A stretch of DNA of 64,000 bases from Thinopyrum elongatum. Taxonomy: Eukaryota; Streptophyta; Magnoliopsida; Poales; Poaceae. The notes beneath the pieces were generated by a model that was given only the letters and a program-made list of their open reading frames with translations, made no database searches and was not told the origin of the DNA. The number at the start of each line of letters is the position of its first letter. Positions within the stretch are counted from its first letter, which is position 1. The position numbers and the translations under genes were made by a program. This document shows positions 35,125 through 47,900 of this stretch, piece by piece. Location: NCBI GenBank assembly GCA_011799875.1, contig CM022299.1:210372070-210436069 (forward strand), in the 5' to 3' direction.

Positions 35125-38100
35125 TTATTCTTGGCGGGCTGTAGCCTCCGGGTCATCCTGCGCGTCTTCGTCTGCAGCTCCTTGATTATCCATTGGCTGG
35201 AAGTCAGGCGTAGACCAGTTGATACCGGTCAAAGCTCTAAACACAGCTTCATCATCAATAAGGTTGGATGGATAAATGTCAGGAGCGAAGGTATGCTTAC
35301 GCTTCTGTGGGATCAGATCCACCTCTGAATGAACCGGCGCCTTCATCTTCTTGTTGTCGGCATCATAAGCTGCCTGGTACTGAGATAGATTGGTCTCTTC
35401 ACCCAGCCGGGTTGCTAATGGACGCATTGCTCTTGCTATTTCTGCAAAGTCATCAGCGCTGAAGGGTGACCCATCTTCTTTTACACTTGGGCAACCATTG
35501 GCCAAGTCTTCTGGATCAAGATCTGCTTGCCACGCCTTTGCCCGGCTTAAAGCAGTCAAAGCACCGGCTCTAGCAGAGGCTCGCTTCAACTCTTCAATCC
35601 TTTGGGGCAGCACTGACAACTTTTCCAATGTTTCCTTGATAAGGGTGGGCGGCTGTTTCTTATGAATTGCAGTAGCAATGGTCCGTTGAGCACCGGTATA
35701 TAGTTGTTCTACAAGAGTGTAGACAGCCTTAAGCCTGATGCGCATATCTGAGCCCAACTTGACGCTCCGGGAGCCTGTATCAGTAAAATTGTTAATAAGC
35801 CGGCAGCTGTTTATAATATGTTTATTGGGATGTCAAGAGTCATGTCTACTACTTACCAAAGATGGCTGATGACATGTTATTGATCTGCTGCCTTAAACCG
35901 GACAACTAGTCAGTCACCGGTTTAAGCGCGGCTTCAGCATCCTCTGCTCTCTTCAATAGAGCCGCCTTCTCGGTCTCCCAGCCAGTTTTATCAGCATTGA
36001 AGCTTTGCTTAAGCTGCTCAATGTTTTCCAAAGCAGTCTTCAGTTCTGATTTGGCCTTGGATGTCTTGGATTGCTGAGTTTTAACATTGGCCCTCAGATT
36101 GTTGAGCTGTGAATCCTTCTCAGTCAGATCAGCCTGTGACATGAACAAACATGGAAGGTATTATGATCATGGTTATTTTTAAAGTCCCAAGCACAATACA
36201 AGTATTTTCCTTGGCACTTGGGGGCTAATGCCTATTGCTCTTTTTTAAGACAAATTTATCTACTGACCCGGACAAAATGATATGATCCGGTTTATAAAGA
36301 CTACATGTTGGGATATTGGTTTCAGGCATGGTGATAAGTCCCGGCTTATTCATGTTGATTAAGCCGACCCTTGGGGGCTACTAGTGATCATATTCTTCTA
36401 TTTTTACGACTATTTGAAAGTCTACAAAGTATTCAATCTTATCATACTTTATAGACTTGGCGGCTGATAGCAATATACTTATGAGGAAGAGTTGATTGAA
36501 TTACCTCATAGCGTTCCTTCATCAGATTGACCAAGCCGGCTTCAAAATCACGGCTGGTATATAAGCGGTTCAAATAACCGGAATGGATTTCTTGAGCGCC
36601 AAATTGGGCGTAGCTTTCTAAGTCTACCTTCCACTTGCCTTTGTCAGCAGCAGTAATCTCTTCCTTAGCGTTGTGCTTGGATAAGACAGTGGAGTTACCC
36701 GGCGCAGTATAACCAAACCCGGTGACGACGACATCGTCAGCCTTCTCTTCAGTAGGCTTGATGGGACTCGGCGGATTAGGGATAACCGGTTCAACGACCA
36801 TAGGGTCGATGGTAACGTTGTGCTCTTCTGGTGGCGGGTCATCAATGGTGGCTTTAGCGGTTGGATAAGAGGCCGCTGGCAATTGTTTTTCCGGCTCAGA
36901 AGGGTTGGAGTCTTCAGCCGGCTTGTTCAATTTCGCCTTCTTGCTGGGTTTGGCCATACCACTGAAAAATAAAATACAAAGATGTCAGCATGTTAATTAA
37001 GTATGAAGTTTCAACTGATTGAATGCACCCTTACCTAGGCACGGTCTTGAAGGCCGGGATTTGAGTTCTCGTTGAGTCACCGGAGGAGGAGTGAGATGTT
37101 CCCTGATAGTTTGAATCAGACGGATTAAGGGGTTGACGGAAGAAACCTGCCTTGGGATAATCTAAGTCAGAAAGTTTTGAAACCTTCGGTCGACGTTTGT
37201 GAGGTGCTAGGGTATTCGATAAGCCGGCGGATAAAACTTCACCACCGCTGCGCCGGGTTGTGCGGCGAGCTTCGTGTTGCTGCTTCTTCAAAAGAAAGTT
37301 GGGGTCCAAGTAAGCTAAAGGGTGAGAAAATCTTACTTTCCGGCTTGCTTGTCGAGTTTTCTGTGTTGGCAGAGGTTCTGAGCTGGAGGAAAGGATAATT
37401 ACCTCATCATCATCTGCATGGCTGGCTTCCGCATCATCCTGATAATGGTCATTGTCAACAAGATGTACAAAAAATGAGCCAATGGAATCAAGTTTTACCT
37501 CCGACTCGTCATCATCATCATTTTCATCCAAGTTGAATAACTCGATGGTATTGGTTTTCTTCTTGGCAGGCTTTTTAGCTTTGGTCTTCGTTCGGGGTTT
37601 CTTTGGCTTATCCTGAAGCTCCTTGGTCCAAAAGGGTGAATCGGCCTGTAAACATTTGAATGAGTATGAACAGGCTGTACAAATCAAAATATGAGTCAAA
37701 TATGAGATTGATTCAAAACTTACAGCTGGCGGCTTATTCAGAGTGCAGAAAGGACTCAGACCGACTTGACTGCAATCTGCCAAGCTCTCATTCAACAGAG
37801 TCTTGGTCATGTTATTGATGTCTTCCTCTGTTATTTCGATCTGACAGTGGCGCTGAGGATCTGTTAGCTCGCCGGTATACTCGCACATTAAGCCGGGCCG
37901 GCGGCTTAGAGGCAGGACTCTCCAAGCGACCCAGCAGCAAACTAGATCAATTCCGGTCAAGCCGTTGACCATCAAGGCCCGGATCTTTGCAAAAACTGGC
38001 ACATATTTCTTCCGCTCTGCTGTGCTGATACGGTCTGGAAGATGATGTGTGCTGCTAAGCCGGCTGGCGCGATAACCCGGTAAGGGGTTTTCTCCTTCCG

Positions 38101-38611
38101 GCGAAGTATCTTGACAATAAAACCAAGTCTAGTTCCAGTCTTTGGGGTGACTGGGAAGAGGCGCAGCTGGGAAGGTGGCTTCTTTCCGGCGCTGTATAGA
38201 TATGCCTCCTAGTTCCAAACTAGGCCCATCAGTGAATTCATTTTGCCGGTTCAAGTAGTAAAACTCTCTGAATAGTTCTACGGTGGGTTCCTGTTGAAGG
38301 TACACCTCGCAGAACACTTGAAAGTTGCAGATGTTTGAGACGGAGTTTGGGCCGATATCTTGTGGACGGAGTTTAAAGAAATGCAACACATCACGGAAGA
38401 ATTTTGAGCCAGGAGGGCTGAAGCCCCGGTTTATGTGAGCAGTAAAAACGATGACTTCACCGTCCTTGGGCTCAGGACGAGTCTCATTGCCTGGGACCCT
38501 CCAGTGGATGACCTCTTTTTTGGCTAAAACACCAGTCTGAACATAATCTCTCAAGTCTTCCTCGGTGACCCGAGAAACGACCCAGTTGCAGGCAGTGACG
38601 GTCTTGACCAT
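35125..38611 (-). pseudogene. Spliced antisense gene of Gypsy-1 (putative-gypsy-type-transposon domain plus coiled coil)
   Basis: Five coding exons on the minus strand: 38611-37724, 37645-37035, 36961-36505, 36133-35857 and 35774-35125. The introns are 78, 73, 371 and 82 nt, all GT...AG with good donors (GTAAGT or close). Total coding length is 2883 nt, exactly 961 codons with the stop, and every splice phase agrees. The first exon carries the plant domain described in Pfam as putative gypsy type transposon (HWRVPGNETRPEPKDGEVIV, GFSPPGSKFFRDVLHFFKLR). Exon 2 is acidic/basic and low-complexity. Exon 4 is a heptad-like coiled coil (about 80 residues). Exon 5 is helical and ends in an acidic tail. 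Two TAG codons (38131-38129 and 35908-35906) would stop translation in this copy. Function unknown. Confidence 0.82.
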
Positions 38612-39334
38612 TTTGAGAAAAAAGGCCTACAAGATGAAAACATTATTGGCTTATGATTTTATTATTAACCGGATCATGGATTCAAAGGTGAAATATTACT
38701 ATGTTAAGCTAGGAGATGAGCATTTGAAATATGCAGATAGTCATATTGGTGGCTTAAAAGGGGACTAATGGTACCTGGCAGGTTACGGTTTATGTGTTAA
38801 GCCGCCCGCACAGTTATCGATTTTCAGATCTGTGAAGTGGAAAAATTGCTAAGTGTTGGACAAATAGTTTTCACAGATCGATGTTATAATTTTGGATCTA
38901 TGGCAATTCAGAAAAGATAGTAAAAATTAAACCTAAGTTGCAGTGGCAGAGCAGTTCATGTGCCCAGATGAGATCTCTTATGGAGAGGAAGCATTCAAAT
39001 ATCAAAAATGAGTTCTAAGGCCAATGCCGCGCAAGATGAACATCAAAACTTACTGGAAACAGTGAAGAACGAAGAAGGGCGGAGATGAACTCCGACGAAC
39101 TCGAGCAAACCCTAATGGAGATTTGCGGTGAGAAAAGAGGAGAACTTACCGGAGTTGTTAGGACAGCAGAGGTGGAGGCGGTGCTCTGGTGCGTTCAGGT
39201 CGATGCGGCGGCCGGAGTTGAGGCAGTTCGTGAGGTCGACGGTGGAGCTCGGGCGCGTGGGTGTTGCGAGGAAGAGGATGAAGACGAGGAGGCAAGGGGA
39301 AAAGTGAAAGGGACCCCTGGCCCTATTTATAAGG
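38612..39334 (-). promoter_or_regulatory. Promoter, 5' leader and leader intron of the Gypsy-1 antisense gene
   Basis: A textbook TATA box (minus strand TTATAAATAGGG) is at about 39334-39322. A pyrimidine-rich leader follows. A donor CCG|GTAAGT is at 39150/39149 and an acceptor CTTGTAG|GCC at 38627/38626, giving a 523-nt leader intron. The ATG follows 16 bases later at 38611. The sites are seen; the splicing is inferred. Confidence 0.65.
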
Positions 39335-39576
39335 CAGAAAGGATAAGTGGCATGCGCGGGAATCGAGGAGACTAAAAAATGGATATGTGACAGCACCGAT
39401 GCCTCGATTTTCAGAGATTCATTAAAGTGATGACATATTAAGAATTGGGCCTCGTATGATATTAATGTGAGATGACGTCACGGCGGGTTGTAAGATCCCG
39501 TGAGGACAGATGAAGAAAGATTCTTTCTAAGTGTTGAACATTGATATGAACAAGTTCACATCAACCTGGGGCCTAA

Positions 39577-40103
39577 TGTTGGGGATATAACTATTGGGTA
39601 TGACCCGCCCAGGAGGGGCCGGGTCATGCCACTGGCGGTTCATAATGAAGAGGCCCAAGAAGAGATGGCGGTTTACGAAGCAAGCTTACTGAAGGCCCAA
39701 GACCCGGAGGAGACTTGAGGCCCGTGGGCATAAACCGCCATATGCTTAACTTGTACGTTAAGGAAAGTGTAGTTCTGTCATCGAGCCGGACACATTGTGT
39801 ATGAGCCGGCCGGGACTCTGTAAGCCGCCAGGCGTCAGCCTGTGTATATAAAGGGGTGACCCGGCGGCAAGTTAGGGCAAGAAACAACAAGTCAAGAACT
39901 AGGTCAAGCGTATTCGCTCCCTGGTAATCGAATCCCAAGCAATACAACTATAAGCAGGACGTACGCTTTACCTCGTTGAGAGGGGCCGAACCTGGGTAAA
40001 TTATGTGTCCTTTGTCCCGTTTAACCCCTTCAAGCTAACCTAGTGCGATGGCTCCACACCTAAGTCCTTCCACTAGGACATCTGCCGTGACAATCCCACG
40101 ACA
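39577..40103 (+). repeat. Gypsy-1 3' LTR
   Basis: 527 bp, same length as the 5' LTR, with about 15 differences. Followed by TSD CTCAC. Confidence 0.95.
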
Positions 40104-40108
40104 CTCAC

Positions 40109-40452
40109 CGTGTGCAGTCACTATCATCATGGCTGTAGAGCTAGCCTGCTTACAACTAGCCGTGTTCGACATAATTTCCCGTGCATTGCCACGAGTATCT
40201 CTATTCTTTTCTTATACGAGTAAGATGCCCGTGCATTGCACGGAACACCAAGATTGGGGGTGGACGGCACCGGCAGCGGCCATCGCGCCAGATTGTTCCA
40301 TGGCCTTCTAGATGTGGTGGGGAAGAGATAAGACTGATTGCGAGAGACAAGGAGTTGTTTGTAAATAGGGAACAAGTACGGGCATCTTTTTGCAAAACTG
40401 CAGCAGTTTGCTTTTTACGCGTCAGATCTAGATCCGACGGCTATTGGTAAAA
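40109..40452. other. Short unassigned DNA between Gypsy-1 and the inverted-repeat element
   Basis: It contains two copies of a CCCGTGCATTGC motif (about 40179 and 40227), the second extended to the palindrome CCGTGCATTGCACGG. No gene seen. Confidence 0.4.
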
Positions 40453-41330
40453 GATGGCAGGCACACCATCATAACTGAAAGGATCAAGAAGAGGTGTCTA
40501 GAGGGGGGTGATTAGACATTCAACAAGCAAAAGTAGCAGTTTTTAAGTTCTTCAAGTTGAGGTAGAGTTTTAGCACAAGTTTAAGCATTCACAATACATT
40601 TCAAGCAAGCATGATAAGAGTATGAGCAGCGGAAAGAGTAAAGCATGCAATTTGCAAGAAAGTAAAGGGTTGGGATTGGAGTGTGCAAACGCAATGAAGA
40701 CACGGAGATTTTTGGCGTGGTTCCGATAGGTGGTGCTATCGTACATCCACGTTGATGGAGACTTCAACCCACGACGGGTAACAGTTGCGCGAGTCCACGG
40801 AGGGCTCCACCCACGAAGGGTCCACGAAGAAGCAACCTTGTCTATTCCACCATGGCCATCGCCCACGAAGGACTTGCCTCATTCGGGTAGATCTTCACGA
40901 AGTAGACGATCTCCTTGCCCTTACAAACTCCTTGGTTCAACTCCACAATCTTGTCGGAAGCTCCCACGTGACACCTAACCAATCTAGGAGGCACCACTCT
41001 CCAAAAGGTAATAAATGGTGTGTTGATGATGAACTCCTTGCTCTTGTGCTTCAAATGATAGTCTCCCCAACACTCAACTCTCTCACACAGATTTGGATAT
41101 GGTGGAAAGATGATTTGAGTGGAAAGCAACTTGGGGAAGGCTAGAGATCAAGATTCTTGTGGTAGGAATGGAATGTCTTTATCTCAACACATGAGTAGGT
41201 GGTTCTCTCTCAGAAAATGAGTAGTGGAAGTGTAGGCTCGTTCTGATTGCTCTCTCTTGAATAGAGAAGGGGGTGGAGGGGTATATATAGCCTCCACACA
41301 AAATCCAACCGTTACACACATTTGACTCAA

Positions 41331-41645
41331 CTCGGTCAGACCGAATAGAAGAACTCGGTGAGACCGATTCAATTCAAAATGTGAACGTTAGGAATCTCGG
41401 TGGGACCGATATGATCAACTCGGTGGGACCGATGTGCTAGGGTTAGGGCAAAACCTCATCTCGGTGTGACCGATTGCATGAACTCGGTGAGACCGATTTC
41501 AGCAATGAGCAAAAAGAGAGTTGGTCAGGCAAACTCGCTGGGACCGGTTGCACATTTCGGTGAGACCGAAATAATTGCAACAGGCAATAGAGAGTTTGCA
41601 AGGCGAACTCGGTGAGACCGATCGCTCGTTTCGGTGACACCGAAT
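41331..41645. repeat. Palindrome array TCGGTGAGACCGA in the Copia-2 3' LTR
   Basis: About ten copies of CTCGGTGAGACCGA and variants (GGG, GTG or CAG as the loop), spaced 20-60 bp, followed by further copies after the Gypsy-2 insertion (55498-55610). The same array is in the other LTR (62748-63112). Confidence 0.85.
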
Positions 41646-41659
41646 GTTACGAAGGGAAA

Positions 41660-42134
41660 TGAGGGAGTCCTGGATTAGGGGGTCCTCGGGTGTCCGGGCT
41701 ATTCGATATGGGCCGGACTGATGAGCCGTGAAGATACAAAGCATAAGGCTTTCCTCCATGTCTGGGTAGGACTCTCCTATGCGTGGATGACAAGGTTGAT
41801 GTCCGGATATGTAATTTCCTTCCTCCACGAACCGACTCTGTACAACCCTAGGCCCCTCCGGTGTGTATATAAATCGGAGGGTTTAGTCCGTAGAGGCTAT
41901 CAGAATTCTCATAGGCAAGACAGCTAGGGTTTAGCCATTACGATCTCGAGGTAGATCAACTCTTGTAACCCCAATACTCATCAAATACAATCAAGCAGGA
42001 CGTAGGGTTTTACCTCCATTAAGAGGGCCTGAACCTGGGTAAAGATCGTGTCCCCTTCGTCCCTTGTTACCTTCGATCCTTAGACGCACAGTTCGAGACC
42101 CCCTACCCGAGATCGGCCGGTTTTGACACCGACA
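41660..42134 (+). repeat. Gypsy-2 5' LTR
   Basis: 475 bp starting TGAGGGAGTCCTGGATTAGG and ending GACACCGACA. TATA box TATATAAATC at about 41866. Confidence 0.95.
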
Positions 42135-44956
42135 TTGGTGCTTTCATTGAGAGTTCCATTGTGTTGTCGATAGAAGGATCGATGGCTCGCCTTGTCATCA
42201 ATGACGATATCACTTCTAGAAGGGCCTTAACTCCAGGACAGGTCCTCCAGCTCGGCGGTTTTACCATGGGCGCTCGCTCAGCCGTCAAGCCAGCGGGGGC
42301 CCCCACAATCACCAGACATCATCTCCACATCGGCCTCGAACACTCCGAAAAGATGGATCCGACAGATATCTCGTCCTTGAACGAGTTGCTGGATCGCATC
42401 GCCGCCCTGGGGCTTGCAACAGACTATGATCGGATTGGGCTTGAACCCGATCAGAGGGAAATCAAGTCCCCACCGATCATCCATCTGGTAGCGGTTGTTG
42501 AGGAACGAGCCGAGAATGCTTCTTCCCCTAAGTTAAAAACCAGATATGTTCGGATTTCCGAGCCCTTAGAGCCGGACACCCATCCTCAGGAAGAGACTGT
42601 ATGTCCTCCGAACTCAGGATCAGGCATTGAGCCCGGAAATCACCCGGACCTTCCTGGTCCTGAACTGGTGACCTCGGAGATTCATCAAGCTCCGGATTCA
42701 ATCTCGGGTCAGGATTCGGGTTTTAACCCGCCCACCCACCACAATCAATATTCTCCAAGTAATTCAGGCCCTCCAGACATATGTGACCTAATGTACGTGC
42801 GGCAGCAACCTCAGGAAACGGTCCATCACTTTTGGGCCAGATTCCTCCTTGTTAAAAACAGGATTAAAGATTGCTGCGACGACGACGCGGTTTCGATTTT
42901 TTGTCGTAATTGCACGGACGAGGGAATTCTCAATGCCCTCAACCGCCGCCGCATACAACACTTTACAGAATTGACACACATAGTACAGAAGCACTGCGCG
43001 ATGGAAAGCACATGGAAGGCCCAAACAGCCCGGTTGGAACCCCCTGCCTTTAAGCAGCCCACCATACGGGCAAAATGGATGCACCCTTACGAGGCATCCG
43101 AACACATGCCCATTGACAAGAAAAACAAACCCTTCACGGGATATAGAACCGTCCTTGACGAACTACTCAACAAGCCCTGTCAGGTACATACGACACCGAG
43201 CACCAAACCAACGCACAGCCTTCGGGCATGTTGGGTACTCCGGCAAGTGGCTAAGAGCGGTGAGGCTATCCTCACCAGCACTACTCCAGAGAAACATTCT
43301 TCGGAGGACGACTATCTCAATGTCTTTACGGTCTTTGAGACCTTCTCTTCAAATAATGAGTGCAAAAGGGCGCTTCGCGACCTCGCCGAAGTAAACCAAG
43401 TAACCGCAATGAACCCCTGGAATGACACGGCCATAACTTTCACGGTCGATGACGAACCAAGGGCTCGATCAGTCCGAGCACCAGCCGCCTTGGTCTTCAA
43501 CCCAATTGTGGATGGCTTTCGAATCACCAAAGTGCTCATGGACATGGTAGCAGGCTTAACCTCATCTACGAAGACACGCTCGACAAAATGCAAATGGACA
43601 AGAACCGCATCGAGCAAAGCATTACCACCTTTCGAGGCATTATCCCCAGTCGAGAAGCACGATGCTCGGGGAAAATTAAACTTGATGTAGTATTTGGCAC
43701 GCCTGAGAATTACAGGTCCGGAGAGTTGCTCTTCCACGTGGCCCCTTTCAATAGTGGATATCACACCCTCTTGGGGCGGGACGCCTTCGCACGCTTCCAA
43801 GCCATACCCCATTACGGTACATGAAGCTCAAAATGCCAGGGCCCAACGGAGTGATCACTATTACTAGTGATCCGGATATAGCACTCCGTGCCGAAAATAA
43901 AACCGCATCCTTGGCCCTCGAGGCACTATCCGAAGCCCTCACGGCCGAAGAACCAACCACCCTGCGTTCTACAGTGGACAAGGACGATGTGATCCTCGAC
44001 AAGAGGCCCAAATCCACCTCTTTCAAACCAGCAGACGAAATAGTCAAATTTCAAGTGCACCCGATGGACCCTAATAAAACAACATCCATTGGAGCATAGC
44101 TGGATCCGACGGTCGACGCCGCCCTACGAGCGTTCCTGCGCGAAAATTGGTACATCTTTGCCTGGCACCCTTCGGACATGCCCGGAATCCCACGCAGACT
44201 GGCCGAACATAGCCTCAATATAATAAAGGGGTTCAAACCAGTCACGCAAACGCTGCGGCGATTTTCCGAACCCATATGACAAGCTATGGGGGAGGAGCTA
44301 GCCAAACTACTCAAGGCCGGGTTCATTAGAGAAATCAAGCACCCAGACTGGCTAGCCAACCTGGTCATGGTGCCGAAGAAGGATAATTCCTGGCGCCTTT
44401 GTGTCGATTTCAAAGACCTCAATAAGGCTTGCCCTAAGGACCCCTTCCCACTGCCTCGTATTGACCAAATTATTGATGCAACCACGGGACACGACTCATT
44501 GTGTTTCCTCGGCGCCTACTTTGGATACCATCAGATTAAGATGAAGGAATCCGACCAGGCCGCAACGGCATTTATTACCCCGTATGGGCCTTTTTGCTTC
44601 AACACTATGCCCTTTGGGCTCAAAAACGCTGGCGCCACTTACCAACGCATGATTCAGACATGTTTGGAAAAACAAATCGGCAAGACAGTGGAGGCGTATG
44701 TAGACAACGTGGTCATCAAGACTAAACACGTCGAATCATTGGTGGACGATCTACGCCTCACATTTGACAACCTCTGAACATATGACATACGGCTCAATCC
44801 GGAAAAATGTGTTTTCGGCGTCCCAGCCGGGAAACTGCTCGGGTTCATTGTTTCCAATAGAGGAATCGAGGCGAACCCAGCCAAAATCCGAGCCCTGTCA
44901 CAATTGGCAACGCCAACAGACTTAAAGCAGGTCCAAAAACTAGCTGGGTGCGTGGC

Positions 44957-47900
44957 TGTAACACCCCATGTCATTAGCCACAGTAATCACTTTTGATAAT
45001 GACAGGTCAGCATGTTTAACAGTGCATAATCATCATTAGCATCATATTGCATTTCAACTCCTAACTCAAATTCAAATTTAAATGAAAGTGGAAAATAAAA
45101 GTTATCCAACATAGAAACTAAAATGTTCGATAAATGACAAATAATACAGAGACCATTCTAAAATTGTAACCAACAATAAATAAATTAATTAGGTGGCTCA
45201 AACTTTACCAAAACAGTAGGGATTAATACATATTATTTATTATAGAATTTGTGTGAGCTCCAATTGTCTCCAAACCAATTTTGGACAGTGGTATATAGTG
45301 CCTAGTAATTATTGGAACAATTCCTATGTTTTACAAAATTCAATTTGAGGCCTAACAATTTACTAAACAGAGAAATGTGAATAAATAAAAGAAAAAAGCA
45401 AAAGAAAACAGAGAAAAAGAAAAAGGGAAAAACCTCCGGCCCAACTGGGCCACGGCCACCAGGCCGGCCCAGCTCCCCCTCCCCTATATGGCCTCCCCCA
45501 GGAGGCCACCGAACCCTAATCCCCCCCACCGACACATCCCCCTCGCTCCCCCCCCCCCGATCTATTCTGGATCGGGCGCCGGCCCGACGCGCCCCTCGCT
45601 CGTGCCCCGCCGCCTCGGCCTGACGCGCTCGACGCCGACGACCGCGCCCCACCGCCCGACGCCGCCTGCCGTCGACTCGCGTACCCGTCTCCTCCCCGAC
45701 GAGCTACCACGAGCCTCGCCGCCCGAACCCCTGCTCATGGGTGAGTTCCTGGCCGTGCTCGTCTTCCCCTCTCTCTGCCATGTCACGCGCGCCCGCCCGT
45801 TTGACGCCGTGCCTGCGCCACCGCGCTAGCGCACACGCTCGCCGCGCCCCGCCCATGCCCTCTCCTACCGCCGGACGCCCCTGCCCGCGCTCACCGCGGC
45901 CCCCGCACTGCGCTGCTGCTGCGCCACTACCACCTGCCCGCGCCCGCGCGCCCCCCCTCCTGCTGCCATCCGCCTAGCACCGCCGCTCCGAACCCCGCGC
46001 GCGCCCGCCGTGGCCGCGTTCGGCCACCGCACTCCGCCCTGCCTCGTCGGGTCTCTCCCCCTCGCCCAGGCTCGTCGTCGCCCGAGCCCCTGTGGTCGCT
46101 GCCCGCGCCCAGTGCCCCGCCGTGCTCACCGCCCCGCCTCGCCCTGCTTCGCCCACACTCAGCGCCGCTGCCCGCCGCGCATCGCATCGCCGCTCGCGTC
46201 CTTCCGCCCTCCCCCCCCCCCCGCTCGCTCACCGTCGCCCGGGTTCTGCGCCCAAACCCGTCGCCCGTTAGCCCGATCTGTGGCCTAAGCCACTGACAGA
46301 TGGGGCCTAGCCCCTAAAACGAATTAAGAAAAATGGAAAATAAAATGAATTATTAAAATTAATAATTAATTAAATAGTAATTAATTAGTTTAATTAATCC
46401 TAATTAGATTAACCTAATCACTAGTTAAGTTAATTAAACCCTGATTAGCCTAACAGTCTATGACAGGTGGGACCCACGTGTCAGATTGTGCTGACGTCAG
46501 CATGATGTCATGCTGACGTCATCAACTACTGTTTCGGATAATGTTTAGTTTAAATAATTAATTAAATTCCAGAAATTAATAAAAACTTTAGAAAATCATA
46601 TTAAATAATCCGTAACTCCGATGAAAATATTTTATACATGAAACTTGCTCAGAATTTCGATACAAACCCGAATACGCCCTCCGTATTCCTGTCAGATGTC
46701 TCTAGCTATAAGAACATTGGACTTTTAGACCGATTTTGATAAATGAATAGTGCCCAACTTTAATTAAATAAATCCGAATAAATTCCTAAATTAACTAAAT
46801 CATTTAGTTAGGCAGTAGAACACCCCGGCATATCATTTAGGCATGTCATACATATTATTTGCGTTATTGCCGTGAATTTATTGTTTCTCTCCCCCTCCTT
46901 CTCTCTCGTTAGACGCCGAGACCGACGACGCTGCACCTGGGTACGACTACACTACCGACGAGCAGCCCGTTGACGATCTCTCTCTCTTGCCAGAGCAACC
47001 AGGCAAGCCCCCCCCTTGAGCATCCAGATATCGCCCATTCTATTCTCCTGCTTGCATTAGATTTTGCTACTGTTAATGTATGCTCCTATTCTGATGCATA
47101 GCCTGCTGTTGTAACCTGTTCATTGCTACCTTACCTTCCAATGATAAACTGTTTAGTATAGGTTGGTAGTGAACCATCAGTGACCCCACCACCTTATCCT
47201 TGTTGCCCCTGCTTGATCATCGACGACTCGATCAACGTGATCGTCGACCAGAGACCGACACCTCACTTCACACCCCCTTAGTTGTACGACTCTGCTTAGT
47301 TACTATCGAGTGCCGAGGGTGATACCTCGTAACACACTCCCGATGAATACTCTGCAGTGTAGCTGTTCGGTCGTGGTCATCGAGGGTGATTCCTCCTTCT
47401 CCACTTCCAATACAACTCTGTCGTGCAACCCTCAGTGTGAACATCGAGGGTGATGCCTCATACGTTCACCCTGATGATTTCGTCGAGTGGAATCCGCCGA
47501 GGGTGATTCCTCGGGTTTCCCCCTTGATGTTATGACCACACGATTACTTGACCTTTGGTACAGGTGGGTCCACACTGGTGGGTACCCGCTGGGGATCTAT
47601 GATGTCAGGTGTGCCGGAAGGGCACTCGAGTGTGACATTGTGGCGGAGCATCAGAGACTCTGATTGTCTCCCGTGATACTAATTGAGCCTATTGGATTTG
47701 GGTTTGTGATCTGAGTGGGTCGACGTGCCCTATACGCTCTACCACCACGCGGGATAATGGTTATGGGACCCTCTGCGAAGTACATTTCTCCCGAAAGCTC
47801 GTCTGACGTCACGATTCACCGTGCGGACTGATTGTCGGGATTGGGCTGGATACTTCACTGACGAGCTCAGTGTCGCGCCTGCACCCCGGCCAGTCTCGCA

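Larger units (their letters stand above)
26766..40103 (+). mobile_element. Gypsy-1: complete 13.3-kb Ty3-gypsy element of Tat-like type, TSD CTCAC
   Basis: Two 527-bp LTRs (26766-27292, 39577-40103) with TG...CA ends are flanked by perfect TSDs CTCAC (26761-26765, 40104-40108). The primer site is GTTGGCGCCCACCGTGGGGC. A single-frame gag-pol with dual RNase H is followed by about 5.7 kb holding an antisense gene. Large size, dual RNase H and an extra ORF between pol and the 3' LTR are traits known for the plant Tat lineage. By eye the LTRs differ at about 15 positions (2.8%), nearly all transitions. With the grass LTR rate of 1.3e-8 per site per year, insertion was about 1 million years ago. 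Confidence 0.95.

Noticed and set aside
39112..39396. A 94-codon minus-strand frame upstream of the Gypsy-1 antisense gene
   Set aside because: It contains the TATA box and the leader splice donor, so it is better explained as promoter and leader.
40179..40242. Palindromic CCGTGCATTGCACGG motif
   Set aside because: A single full copy plus one partial; no flanking structure to assign it to an element or regulatory site.
41331..41645. Regularly spaced short palindromes that could suggest a CRISPR array
   Set aside because: Units are 13 bp with varying loops, spacing is irregular, spacers are shared between the two LTRs, and the context is a plant retrotransposon.
45302..46288. Several 60-115-codon Pro/Arg-rich frames on both strands
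   Set aside because: They come from a C-rich segment lacking stop codons by composition; frames overlap on both strands and none has a domain.
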